From IMG/VR virus record IMGVR_UViG_3300005563_000088, positions 1-28,356 of that record: 28,356 bases of DNA; one strand, written 5' to 3'. The translations under genes and the position numbers were made by a program. The stretch's first letter is position 1; each line of letters opens with the position of its first letter. The notes beneath the pieces were generated by a model. It did no database searches and was not told the DNA's origin. It saw only the letters and a list, made by a program, of their open reading frames with translations. Positions 15,023 to 24,634 of the stretch are shown piece by piece. This stretch comes from a virus.

Positions 15023-18000
15023 AGTCGCTGATGAGCAGGTTGAAGGTCCTGGGCCAAAACCCAAGACCTGGATAGATAACTTTGAAGAGTACACTTCGAT
15101 GAACCCCTCCGCGTCCGATGATGAGTTACTAAAAAAATTCCCGGAGCTTGGCAAGGATACTAAGAGAATAGACGCGGCATTTTCGTATTTACATGCCCTT
15201 AAAAAGGGAATGTCGCCCGAGCAGGCGCAGAAGCTATTCCCTGACATCGTAGGCCCAACGGGGCCTTACATCGATCCTAAAAATAGAGTTCCAATACAAG
15301 GTAATCCGGATGTACTGGATATTCCAAAGATCAATACAGCTGAGTATGATAAGAAAGTTCAACAATATCCTGCTTCAGAAAGCACGGCCATGCCAGCTAT
15401 AAAAAATCAAATTCAAGCGCAGCAGCAGGCGGATGATAGGGAAAAGAAAATACAAGCAAAGTATCAACCCATGATGGATAGGGCCATGTCGGATATCAAC
15501 GCCAACAGAAGTCATTTTGTAGAAAACAAGCGGCCGGCGCTTGATTCTCATCCGGATGCCCCAGACAGCTATTATGAAGTGCCCAAAATGTCTATCATTG
15601 ATGACTATCTTAAAAAAACCGTGCCGGATGCTGACGACAGATATTACCTTCGGAACAGGATTATCAGCGAGTTCCACGCCCAAAAGGACGCCTATACCAC
15701 ACAGAAGATAGCCGATAAAAAGATAAACGAACTGCCAGCCGTGCAACAGGCCCGGCAGCATTTATATGGGACGAACATAGCGGCTCCCCAAGATATGAGC
15801 AAAGTCCTTGCCACCGCCAAGCAAATAGATCCTGATCTTAATAATAAGGTCAATAACATCTATCGGGAGGCCGTAAAGACAAATGAGGACATCAAAAATG
15901 AGTCTACCAGGACTTTGATGAATAATAGCACTTCGCTGGAATACGATGAGAATGGTACCCTTAAAAAGGTTAACCCCCTGAACGCGAACACGCCTTTCCA
16001 TGATCAAATAACCGGGGCGGCAAAGGGGTTGCAGGGGTTTTTTAAATTCAGCGGACAAACCGGGCAGATGGCCAGCGGCATCTTAAAATTCTTTGGTGCT
16101 AAAGAGTCTGGCTATGACCTTCAAAAGAACGCGGATGACTTTTTAGCCAAGAACACCTTTCCCGAAGGCAAACAGACTCCTACTGAATTTTTGGCGGGGG
16201 AAGCGTTGCCTATGGTATTGCAGGGTGAAGCTATGGGCCGCTTTGCCCGTATCGCCGGAGCCCCCGCATTCAAGGCGCTGTCCGGGGCGGCTGCCAGAGG
16301 AATTATCGGAAAGCTCGGAGAAGGCGCTTTGGGGGGTATAGCATTAGCGCCGATCAATAGTGCATTGATTTCCCACGATTATTATACGCAGTTGGTAAGA
16401 GCCGGAGAAACCCCCGAGATGGCGCATGCGAAGGCAGAGCACGTCTTTGACAAGAATTTGGTAACGGACATGGCGATCAGCCCCGTACAGTTCGGGATCA
16501 TGAACGCACCGGTCAATGGCGCCATTGCAAAAGTCCTTTTGAAATACGGGGTGCCCCCCGCCATTGCCGGGGGGCACTTTATGGCCCAGGATTACTTTCA
16601 GCAGAAAGAGAACAACCCGGCGCTGACGGCCTGGAAGTACGCCACCTCCGATGAAGGTCTGAAGACGGGCATCACCGGCGCTCTCACCGGTATTCTTCAG
16701 CATTACACCATCGGTAAGATGAATGACTGGCAGAATAACAAGAATGTGAAGGATGCCTTTTCGTTTGGCCGGAAGGATGTAACTGCCGATAACGCCGCCC
16801 TGCCCAATAATAACGTCATAGCCAATACTGTCCTGAATGCCTACGAGATGAAGGACGGACCCCGCCGGGCAGATGAATTGAAAGGTTTGGTGAATGAACT
16901 TCATGTGAAAGGAGTGTATAACGATGCCGAGGCGAAGCGCATAACCGGCATCATCGACGACGTAGCCGCTGTGAAGGGACAGGTCCCTAAAATGGGTACG
17001 TCCGCTCAGCGCATGGCGGTGTTCAATGAACTGCTGAACAAGCAGAATTACAAAAATCAGCTTCCGGCGGCCGGGGATCAATCCGTGGTGGATCTGCTGG
17101 AAGGCAAGATGAAGGAGTCTGACCAGCGGATACAGAAGATCATGAATGAGGAAGAGCCCTTGTACTTCATTAACGGCATCGAGACCAGTAAGGAGCAGCT
17201 GATGGATTTTGTCAAACAGCACCCGGAAGAGGCTCAATCCAAGGCTGTCAAGATCGATATCATTGGAGACGACGAAACCAAACAAGCTATACAGGATGCG
17301 AAGAACGAGTTTATGCAATCGGCCGCAGCGGAGCAAACAGGCGAGAATTCTTCGACAGATCAAACAGTTCAGCCAGAAGCTCAGACCAAAGTTACCGAAG
17401 TCCGGCACGCCATTACCCCCGAAGACGAGCGCGGAGTGACCAGCGGCCCCACGGATGTTAAGCTAAGCGAGGAAGGAAGGGACCAGGCAGATACACTGGC
17501 TGAATCTGTCAAAGCCAAAGGAGTAACCAAGGTTATAAGTTCAGGTCTACCAAGAGCAGCTGAAACCGGACAGATCGTAGCGGATAAATTGGGTGTTCCC
17601 CATGTTACCAAGCCGGAATTAAAGTCTTGGGACATTGGGGAATTCGACCAGACCAAGGATACTGACTTTAAGAAGGCGGAGAAGTACTTTGTGATGCATC
17701 CAGATGCCACTGAATTTGAAGGAAAGAAAATAGGGGAGTCGTTCAACCAATACAAGGACCGGGTTATAGGAGCCAGGGAGAAGATTGAGAACGAGGCTGG
17801 TGATCATACGCTGGTGGTAAATCATGGTGGCAATATCAACGTATGGGATGCCTACCAGAAAAATGGGAAGGCGTGGAATGAACAAACAGCCAAAGATTAC
17901 CTGAATAGCCAGGATGTTCCGCCCGCAGAGGTCAGAACCGGGCCGGAAGCTACTCCGTCTGAAGAAAGGCCCCTGCCTGGTCGGACGCCAGAGTTTTCAC

Positions 18001-21000
18001 AATTCTATAACAGATTTAAGGATGAAATACCGATGGTCAACGATAGTTCGTTAGATTACCGGTGGGATACTAAGATGGACCAAAAGACCCGGGAAGGAGC
18101 TATTAAAGACATTGAGAAAGGCAAAGAGAGCAAGCGGGCTAAGGATTTCTTGGACGAACTACAGCGGCAATATGACGCAGGAACCTTAGAATATACCCGT
18201 GGAAGAGGGAACCATGTAGAAAAATTTGGCATTCCTGTCGAAGAATGGAGTAAATTACATACTGAAGCGGAACGTTCTGTCGTTGAGGAGGCAGAATCCG
18301 GTTCTATATCTGATGACGACTACGCTGAATGGCTCAAAAAAGAATCTCAAAACTGGAAACCTCATGAATCAGGCATCGACTTCGAAACAGCAGGACAAAC
18401 TTCAGGAAACAGTGAAGCAGCAGCTGCCGAAAGTGAACATGTACAACCGGTTCGTGAAGTCGATGAAAGCCAAACCAGCAGTGGTAAGCGTTCTGGAAAA
18501 GATGAACCACGAACAACAACATCACGCGATGATGAGCCTTTACAACAGCCTCGTGGGAAGAAAGGCAATGAAACTCTTCAAGACACATCCGCCAAAGATG
18601 TAGAGGAGCAAGACCTTATGAAGGACCTGGCCGCCCGGCTGGGTAAGAAAATTTCAGATAAGATGGATCGCATGACAGTAGACGTACAGGGCAAAAATAT
18701 GCCTGTCGACGAATACCTGTCCAAGGCAAAGGCCGTGCTTTCCCAATTGTTCCCAGACCATACTATTCGCTCCTACAATTCGAAGAAAGAATATACGGAA
18801 GCTGAAAAACGGCCGGCGGGATCTGCTGGGGTATATGACGCGAACGGTAAGTACATCGCTTTCAATATGGAGGCTATTCAAAAGGCAGGGGCGGAAAATA
18901 CTATCTTCCATGAGGTTATCCATCCCATCGTACGAGAAGCATTGCAGGCCCGCCCGGGCGCTGTAGACAATGCCTATTCCAAACTAGTGGAATTGAAAGA
19001 CGTAAAGGGCATGGAGGCGGTCTGGGAACATGAGAATCATTATCGGGATCGTGGTTTGGATACGATGAAGGTAGAAGCCATTACTGAATTCCTTTCTCAT
19101 GTGGCGGACGGGAAGATTGATCCAGCAAACTTCACCACCTCCATACGTACCAAATTCGTTGATGTGGTGAACCGGATCTTCAAAGCCCTTGGCATAAAAC
19201 GGACCATTTCCACTGCGCAAGATATAAAGCGGCTGGCAGACTCCATCAAAACGGCCTTCGAAAAGGCAGACGCATCTGCTGTGAAGGAGGCTCTTGGTAA
19301 AAAGACGATCGGCGCTCCGGATGAAAAGTATGACGCCATGATCGGCCAGCCCAGCGGGGACCCGATGGAGGACTTCGTACGGGAGAAACTGGACGAAAGT
19401 AAAGAATCCTCTGTTAAGAAAGCGCTCATCGAAGTGGGGGGTATGGATGACGCCAAGGCTCAGGCTCTCATTGACAAGGTGCGGGCGGAGCGCACGGATA
19501 CCCCAGAAGAGATAATTCAAAAGGCCATGGCTATAGGACAGGCAAAGACAAAATCTGCTGCCAACCAAATCGCACCCAAGCAGGTAGCCGTCGGCATGAA
19601 GCCTAGTTTGGCCAAAACACTCCGCCGCTGGTATTTTGATGGCGTGGACGAGGTCAGCGACGTAAAAAGCATCATACGGAAGAATAAGGGCAAGGAAGAG
19701 TTTGAGATCGACAAAGTATACCATGCCACCCGCAAACTCGTTAGCGACTGGAATAAGGTGCCGAAGGCGAAACAGATGGCCTTCATATTGGGCATAGAAA
19801 AGCCCGAACTTTTGGCCAATCAGTCCCAGGAGATGAAAGACATTGCCGCCGGTTACCGGCAGCGGCTTGACAAGACCTTTGAAACGATCAAAAGCGTCAT
19901 GCCGGATCTCAATTTTATCGAGGACTACTTCCCGCATTTCTGGGAAAAACCAGAACAAGCCCGTAATTTCTTTGCCAGCACTCTGGCAAAGGCGCCGATG
20001 GAAGGGAGTAAAGGGTTCGCCAAAAAGCGGTTCTTTGAAACCATCGTATCGGGACTGAGTGAAGGATATAAATTATCCACCACCAACCCGGAAGAAATGG
20101 TGCGACTAGCAGAGGCCAATTCCTGGAAGTTTAAAACCGCGCACGATATTTTAAAGGATATGACGGCACAAGGATTTGTAAAGATGTTGCCGAGGGGGGA
20201 ACAGCCAGCTGGATGGAAGACAGTTGATGATCCAATATTTATGAATATGGCCATGAGGGCCAAATCGTATAAAACTGTTAAAAAGTTAGGAGAGGACTTA
20301 TTTGGCAATGATGTAAAAACCAAGCCTGAAACCAAAATGGCCGCCCTTTACATGCCTGAAGAAGTAGCAAAACTGATGAACGACTATCTGAGCAAGGGAC
20401 TGGGCGGGCCGGCCAAAACGGTCGTACAGCAATATAATAACATAAAGAACCTCTTCCAGCTAGGTGTAGGGTTCTTTCACTTTGGGACTACTACGACGGA
20501 TGCCATTGTTACCGGCATGACCAATGGAATACAGAAACTTTCCGCCGGCAATCCACGGGGACTTTTGGACCTAGCCACTTTTGGAAATCTGCCTGCCACT
20601 GTTATCCGAGGTTTTAAGGCCCGGGCCGACTGGAACGCCGGGAAGATCACCGCCGATACACAGGCGCTGATGGACGCCAACGCCAAGGTGGGCCGGCAAA
20701 AGATGTACTCTTTGGATGCGAAATACAACATGATGAAAGCCTTCGGGCAACTTCGGGCGGACGGGGATTTCAAGCACCTTCCTAAAGCAATCTGGAATGC
20801 TGTACTATACCTGCCAGAGTCCATCAACAAACCTTTGATGGAGCACTGGGTACCTTCTTTGAAAGTAGGGGGATATCTCCGCTCCTTGGATGCAGAGATA
20901 CAGAGCCGGAAAAACATGACCCCGGCCGAGCTTCAGACCGCCAAGCAAAAGATTTGGGACTCAATGGATGACAGGCTGGGCCAGGTAGTCTACGACAATA

Positions 21001-21995
21001 TTTTCGTAAGGAAGTCGTTGAAAGACCTCGCATTTATGGCCGTTCGCTCAGCGGGGTGGACAGGCGGTACTATCCGGGCAGTGTCCGGTGGGATTGCCGA
21101 ACTGCCCCGCAGCGGCCAGCGACTGGTAAGGGGGCAGGGCCTAAGTCAGCGTACTGCCTATTTGATCGGTCTGCCCTTGACGGTTGGGCTCATGGGCGCC
21201 TTCTATCAATATCTCATGACAGGTGAAGGCCCTCAGGAAACCAAAGATTACTTCTTTCCTAAGGATGGAACTAAGAGTCCTGACGGAACCGACCACCGGG
21301 TAGACTTTCCGTCTTACATGAAGGACATCCTATCTTATAGCAAGAGTCCTGTACAAACCCTGTTGCATAAGACCTCCCCCATTATCAACGACGTGGTAGA
21401 ACTCTATCAGAACAAAGATTTCTACGGCGAGAAGATCTACAACGGGGATGATCCGATATATCGGAAGGGATTGGATGTGCTGCAGCATGAGTTTGAAACA
21501 ATGGAGCCGTTCTCTTTCAGGAAGAATCCATACGACGAATCGCCTTTTATAAACCAGCTGACAACTCGCCCGGGCCTCGAACAGAAGTTCGGCATCATGC
21601 CTGCGCCAAAGGAAAGGGAGAGGAACGCTACGCAGAACATGATCATGAAAGCCTACGGTGATCAGATGAAGCATGAAGAGGAAGGTAAAACCCATGCTGA
21701 GATGGAGCAGGTGATCGCTCGTCGACATCTCCGGGAGTTTATTTTCAATGGAGGTGATTGGAAAGACGCATCTCAGGAATGGAAAGATAAGGCAGGGCTT
21801 AAACCCCAGTCCGTATCCAAGTTCATCAATGATTCAAAAATGGATCCTTATGAGCGCTACTACAAGCAACTGCATGCAGAAACAAAGATTAAATTATACC
21901 GGCAAATGAGCGATGAGGAAAAAGAAAAATACGGTAAATGGATACCCATAGCACTAAGAGAGAAGGCCAATCAACCTGAAACAACAGAAGAATGA
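14982..21995 (+). CDS. Giant polyvalent virion protein with histidine phosphatase and zincin domains, 2,337 aa
   Basis: The order of regions is as follows. An FPEL module lies at residues 34-85. A long helical region follows, with hydrophobic Gly/Ala-rich stretches around 350-465, and YFINGIETSKEQ near residue 730. The histidine phosphatase domain spans about 803-975: RH at 808-809, SGLPRAAETGQIVA, and the second His948 in VNHGGNINV. A low-complexity linker covers about 1120-1205. A zincin-type HEVIH (H1310, E1311, H1314) follows, with a downstream acidic helix EAITEF (1365-1370). The C-terminal half includes membrane-like YLIGLPLTVGLMGAFYQYL (2060-2078) and an LPD38-like end (VDFPSYMKDI, LLHKTSPI, NGDDPIYRKG). 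The pattern is of phage polyvalent proteins ejected with DNA. Catalytic residues look intact; substrates are unknown. Confidence 0.82.
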   Translation: MALDDSITELEQPEVADEQVEGPGPKPKTWIDNFEEYTSMNPSASDDELLKKFPELGKDTKRIDAAFSYLHALKKGMSPEQAQKLFPDIVGPTGPYIDPKNRVPIQGNPDVLDIPKINTAEYDKKVQQYPASESTAMPAIKNQIQAQQQADDREKKIQAKYQPMMDRAMSDINANRSHFVENKRPALDSHPDAPDSYYEVPKMSIIDDYLKKTVPDADDRYYLRNRIISEFHAQKDAYTTQKIADKKINELPAVQQARQHLYGTNIAAPQDMSKVLATAKQIDPDLNNKVNNIYREAVKTNEDIKNESTRTLMNNSTSLEYDENGTLKKVNPLNANTPFHDQITGAAKGLQGFFKFSGQTGQMASGILKFFGAKESGYDLQKNADDFLAKNTFPEGKQTPTEFLAGEALPMVLQGEAMGRFARIAGAPAFKALSGAAARGIIGKLGEGALGGIALAPINSALISHDYYTQLVRAGETPEMAHAKAEHVFDKNLVTDMAISPVQFGIMNAPVNGAIAKVLLKYGVPPAIAGGHFMAQDYFQQKENNPALTAWKYATSDEGLKTGITGALTGILQHYTIGKMNDWQNNKNVKDAFSFGRKDVTADNAALPNNNVIANTVLNAYEMKDGPRRADELKGLVNELHVKGVYNDAEAKRITGIIDDVAAVKGQVPKMGTSAQRMAVFNELLNKQNYKNQLPAAGDQSVVDLLEGKMKESDQRIQKIMNEEEPLYFINGIETSKEQLMDFVKQHPEEAQSKAVKIDIIGDDETKQAIQDAKNEFMQSAAAEQTGENSSTDQTVQPEAQTKVTEVRHAITPEDERGVTSGPTDVKLSEEGRDQADTLAESVKAKGVTKVISSGLPRAAETGQIVADKLGVPHVTKPELKSWDIGEFDQTKDTDFKKAEKYFVMHPDATEFEGKKIGESFNQYKDRVIGAREKIENEAGDHTLVVNHGGNINVWDAYQKNGKAWNEQTAKDYLNSQDVPPAEVRTGPEATPSEERPLPGRTPEFSQFYNRFKDEIPMVNDSSLDYRWDTKMDQKTREGAIKDIEKGKESKRAKDFLDELQRQYDAGTLEYTRGRGNHVEKFGIPVEEWSKLHTEAERSVVEEAESGSISDDDYAEWLKKESQNWKPHESGIDFETAGQTSGNSEAAAAESEHVQPVREVDESQTSSGKRSGKDEPRTTTSRDDEPLQQPRGKKGNETLQDTSAKDVEEQDLMKDLAARLGKKISDKMDRMTVDVQGKNMPVDEYLSKAKAVLSQLFPDHTIRSYNSKKEYTEAEKRPAGSAGVYDANGKYIAFNMEAIQKAGAENTIFHEVIHPIVREALQARPGAVDNAYSKLVELKDVKGMEAVWEHENHYRDRGLDTMKVEAITEFLSHVADGKIDPANFTTSIRTKFVDVVNRIFKALGIKRTISTAQDIKRLADSIKTAFEKADASAVKEALGKKTIGAPDEKYDAMIGQPSGDPMEDFVREKLDESKESSVKKALIEVGGMDDAKAQALIDKVRAERTDTPEEIIQKAMAIGQAKTKSAANQIAPKQVAVGMKPSLAKTLRRWYFDGVDEVSDVKSIIRKNKGKEEFEIDKVYHATRKLVSDWNKVPKAKQMAFILGIEKPELLANQSQEMKDIAAGYRQRLDKTFETIKSVMPDLNFIEDYFPHFWEKPEQARNFFASTLAKAPMEGSKGFAKKRFFETIVSGLSEGYKLSTTNPEEMVRLAEANSWKFKTAHDILKDMTAQGFVKMLPRGEQPAGWKTVDDPIFMNMAMRAKSYKTVKKLGEDLFGNDVKTKPETKMAALYMPEEVAKLMNDYLSKGLGGPAKTVVQQYNNIKNLFQLGVGFFHFGTTTTDAIVTGMTNGIQKLSAGNPRGLLDLATFGNLPATVIRGFKARADWNAGKITADTQALMDANAKVGRQKMYSLDAKYNMMKAFGQLRADGDFKHLPKAIWNAVLYLPESINKPLMEHWVPSLKVGGYLRSLDAEIQSRKNMTPAELQTAKQKIWDSMDDRLGQVVYDNIFVRKSLKDLAFMAVRSAGWTGGTIRAVSGGIAELPRSGQRLVRGQGLSQRTAYLIGLPLTVGLMGAFYQYLMTGEGPQETKDYFFPKDGTKSPDGTDHRVDFPSYMKDILSYSKSPVQTLLHKTSPIINDVVELYQNKDFYGEKIYNGDDPIYRKGLDVLQHEFETMEPFSFRKNPYDESPFINQLTTRPGLEQKFGIMPAPKERERNATQNMIMKAYGDQMKHEEEGKTHAEMEQVIARRHLREFIFNGGDWKDASQEWKDKAGLKPQSVSKFINDSKMDPYERYYKQLHAETKIKLYRQMSDEEKEKYGKWIPIALREKANQPETTEE
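16551..16577 (+). other. Perfect GC-rich hairpin inside the giant gene
   Basis: GTGCCCCCCG (16551-16560) and CGGGGGGCAC (16568-16577) are exact inverted copies around a 7-nt loop (CCATTGC), followed by TTT. The encoded peptide is the ordinary GVPPAIAGGH. Such a stem in RNA would be very stable and could pause the ribosome or polymerase; it lacks a U-run long enough for a standard terminator. Confidence 0.5.
18364..18603 (+). CDS. Possible overprinted ORF within the giant gene linker, 79 aa
   Basis: In the +1 frame relative to the giant, an ATG at 18364, preceded by GGAAA, opens 79 sense codons. The product looks globular and helical: KLQETVKQQLPKVNMYNRFV, then AKPAVVSVLEKMNHEQQHHA and MMSLYNSLVGRKAMKLFK. 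Its codon choice looks more like neighbouring genes than that of the giant frame, which here encodes a Ser/Glu/Gly-rich linker. Either a real nested gene or a segment whose frame was shifted by compensating indels would explain it; chance is also possible. Confidence 0.35.
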   Translation: MNQASTSKQQDKLQETVKQQLPKVNMYNRFVKSMKAKPAVVSVLEKMNHEQQHHAMMSLYNSLVGRKAMKLFKTHPPKM

Positions 21996-22633
21996 ACTAT
22001 ACCTCTGACACCTTCAAAAATTGCGCCTTCAACCCTTATGAGGTATTCCCTTTTAAGGCATACCCGCAGCTGAAGAAGATGGTTGTAAAGGACCTGTACA
22101 ACCAGGAAGATGACGACGTGCGGGTAAAAATGCCGGAGGATAAGCTGGTGCGGTACATTATCGCTTTGTATGACCCTAAGAGTCCTCTTATAAAGGGAGA
22201 GCAGAACCTGGTCCGCAGGAAAGAGATAGCTGCTGAAATCGCCGGGTTTGACATGGAAAAGGACGACGCCGCACTGGCTGTCCTGTATGAGTACAAATAC
22301 GACCATATAGTCCTGACCGTACAGAACTTCCTGAAGGACTTTGTTCGTACAATGGAGTGGGCCATGCTGGTCAGCCTGGAGCAAACATTTTGGGAATTCC
22401 AGACGAGGCTTATGAAGCCGCTGGAGGCCGACAAGGACAAGGATCTGATGAAGGCGATGGAGACAAAGACCCAGCTTTCAGAAGATATTCAAAATATCTA
22501 CGATAAATACAAAACAGCCCTCAGCAAGTTTTACGGGGATGAGGAGGTGCTGATCGAAGCGGCGACGAAGATACGTCGCTTCACCCCGGAAGGCGTGGCA
22601 AAATTTGCCAGGAGCCATGTTCAAAAAAATTAA
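21992..22633 (+). CDS. Hypothetical protein upstream of terminase, 213 aa
   Basis: The ATG overlaps the giant stop (ATGA) and the stop lies 17 nt inside the TerL gene. The product is rich in charged helices: KAYPQLKKMVVKDLYN, VLYEYKYDHIVLTVQNFLKD, EWAMLVSLEQTFWEFQTRLM and KFYGDEEVLIEAATKIRR. Position directly before TerL invites a small-terminase or packaging-accessory role, but I see no DNA-binding helix-turn-helix that would prove it. Confidence 0.72.
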   Translation: MNYTSDTFKNCAFNPYEVFPFKAYPQLKKMVVKDLYNQEDDDVRVKMPEDKLVRYIIALYDPKSPLIKGEQNLVRRKEIAAEIAGFDMEKDDAALAVLYEYKYDHIVLTVQNFLKDFVRTMEWAMLVSLEQTFWEFQTRLMKPLEADKDKDLMKAMETKTQLSEDIQNIYDKYKTALSKFYGDEEVLIEAATKIRRFTPEGVAKFARSHVQKN

Positions 22634-24623
22634 AGGCGGGACGCTGGAGCGTATCTGTGATCGCTTCGACTGCTGGATACCTCCTGTTGGGTATGGCCTT
22701 AATGCAATCACCGGAAATCTCGAGCAGACCGATATTATTAAACGCTCTTCCCGGAAATCCGAGCAATTCTGGCAACGAGAAGAGATGCCGGAATGGTACA
22801 AACTGAGACGCCGGGGGGAGATTCGCCGTCAACGCGATGACCCAGACTATTTTGATCAAGAGTGTGAAGCGTACAGAGCTCAGGAGTGGAAGAGGCGGCT
22901 GTGCGGAGTCTGGTTCCTGAACAATGGGAACTATACGTATATAACCGGCACACATTACTTGTATCTCCAGTGCTGGAAGTTCCAGGGGAAGCATATGGAA
23001 TATCGTGACCCTAATAGGAAGCTATTTTACGTCTGGGACTATTGCGTTGAGGACCCAAACTGCTTGGGCCTGATCGAGATTACCAAAAGAAAAGACGGGA
23101 AGACCGCTCGGGCAGGTTGCATCCTCTACGAATATATTTCCCGCACTTTCAGCCGGCATGGAGGTATACAATCCAAAACGGATGACGATGCAGAGGAGGT
23201 TTTTCAAAAGGCTGTCATTGAGCCTTGGCAAAAACTGCCAGATTTTTTCCGACCCATTTATGACACAGGTATGGGTAGCTCGCCGGCGGAGATACTTAGA
23301 TTCTATCAACCATCCCTGCGGGGTAAACAAGCTGAGGACCTTGAATACAGGGAAGAGGCGCTGGAATCATTTATTGACTTCCAATCCAGGAAAGTGGAGG
23401 CGTATGACGGGCCTGAGCTTCATCGATACGTTTCTGATGAAGCCGGTAAGATGAAGGACGTAAGTATAAGGGAGCGCCACAATACCGTTATGATGTGCTC
23501 CGAGGTCGATGCTGTATTTGTCGGGAAACATCTCTATACCACCACTGTTGAAGAAATGGATAGCGGGGGCGGTGAGTTTCTACGCCTGGTTCAGGACAGC
23601 AATTTCGATGAGCGGAATGCAAACGGCAGGACAAAGACCGGGCTATATGTCTATTTTCTTCCTGCGTATGAAACAATGTTCTATGATAAATACGGTATGC
23701 CGAATGTGGAAGAGGGTAAAAAGTATCACCTCAACGCCAGGGCCGCGCTGGTCAATGATGAAAAGAACCTTCAGTCCTACATCCGGAAGAACCCCTTCAC
23801 GTTGGAGGAGTGCTTCACTACTGACAGCGATAAGTGTTTGTACAACGCCTATAAGCTCACGGAGCGCCAGAAAGCAATTCAGTTCAATGCCAGTGATAAT
23901 CAATTTGGCAATTTCATATGGAAAGATGGTATCAAAGACTCGGAGGTGGTTTGGGAACCCAATCCAAATGGCCGGTGGGAAATATCCTGGATGCCGGAAG
24001 ATAAGGACCGTAACAGGGTCCATCGAGATGGCAACATTCTCACGCCCTATAACACCCATATGTTTATTTCAGGGTGTGACACTTACGATCACAATACCAC
24101 AGAGGATTCCCGAAATTCTAAGGCGGCCAGCTTCGTAAAATGCCGGACCCGCTCCGCTGGCGATGATGCTATTTCCAAGAAGTATATCTGCAAGTATCAC
24201 TATCGGCCTCCTATGGCTGAAATGGTGTATGAGGATCTTGTTATGCAGAGTTTCTTCTTTGGCTGCCAGATGCTACCCGAGTCCAACAAGCCGGGTGTTA
24301 TCAATTATTTCATTCGCAGGGGCTATGGGAATTTCCTGGTGCATGTCCCAGGCTATAAAGAGCCAGGCATTCCATCCACCCAGGATAATAAACGGGAAGC
24401 CTCCCTTATGGTGGAATCCTACATCGAGCAGAATATCCACAAAATGGACTTCCTGCTGCAAATCATTCAATTATTACAATTCGATATTAAGAAAACCGAA
24501 AAGTTCGACCTGGTAATGGCCATGCTGTGGACCGAATATGCCGATAATTACCGCTACTTCGAAACTGAAGATGAAAATGATGACCTATACGAGCTTGACG
24601 ACCTCATGCCTCAATACCAATAA
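22617..24623 (+). CDS. terL: Terminase large subunit
   Basis: This 668-aa packaging motor has an ATPase domain followed by a nuclease domain. A variant Walker A KRKDGKTA lies at residues 157-164 after IEIT, the Walker B YVSDEAGK has D274 and E275, and the coupling motif is TTTVEEM (308-314). The nuclease part shows FISGCDTYDH with D488 as likely first metal ligand and KFDLVMAML (D631) as a later acidic residue. It would cut and translocate genome DNA through the portal. I start at the ATG at 22617; the TTG four codons upstream is the alternative. AGGAG is only three bases before the ATG. The gene lies directly before the portal. Confidence 0.92.
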   Translation: MFKKIKGGTLERICDRFDCWIPPVGYGLNAITGNLEQTDIIKRSSRKSEQFWQREEMPEWYKLRRRGEIRRQRDDPDYFDQECEAYRAQEWKRRLCGVWFLNNGNYTYITGTHYLYLQCWKFQGKHMEYRDPNRKLFYVWDYCVEDPNCLGLIEITKRKDGKTARAGCILYEYISRTFSRHGGIQSKTDDDAEEVFQKAVIEPWQKLPDFFRPIYDTGMGSSPAEILRFYQPSLRGKQAEDLEYREEALESFIDFQSRKVEAYDGPELHRYVSDEAGKMKDVSIRERHNTVMMCSEVDAVFVGKHLYTTTVEEMDSGGGEFLRLVQDSNFDERNANGRTKTGLYVYFLPAYETMFYDKYGMPNVEEGKKYHLNARAALVNDEKNLQSYIRKNPFTLEECFTTDSDKCLYNAYKLTERQKAIQFNASDNQFGNFIWKDGIKDSEVVWEPNPNGRWEISWMPEDKDRNRVHRDGNILTPYNTHMFISGCDTYDHNTTEDSRNSKAASFVKCRTRSAGDDAISKKYICKYHYRPPMAEMVYEDLVMQSFFFGCQMLPESNKPGVINYFIRRGYGNFLVHVPGYKEPGIPSTQDNKREASLMVESYIEQNIHKMDFLLQIIQLLQFDIKKTEKFDLVMAMLWTEYADNYRYFETEDENDDLYELDDLMPQYQ

Positions 24624-24634
24624 AAACAAACACA

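Noticed and set aside
16344-17408. 354-codon antisense open frame under the giant gene
   Set aside because: Its product is Leu/Ile/His-rich with no domain, and it lies fully antisense to a strongly protein-like frame with recognisable domains.
18322-18345. AAAAAAG run as a programmed frameshift site leading into the +1 frame ORF
   Set aside because: The heptamer is not in the phase needed for -1 slippage from the giant frame, and the overlying ORF needs the +1 frame.
18984-19958. 324-codon antisense open frame under the giant gene
   Set aside because: The composition is typical of reverse-complement shadow ORFs, and it overlaps the zincin and C-terminal parts of the giant.
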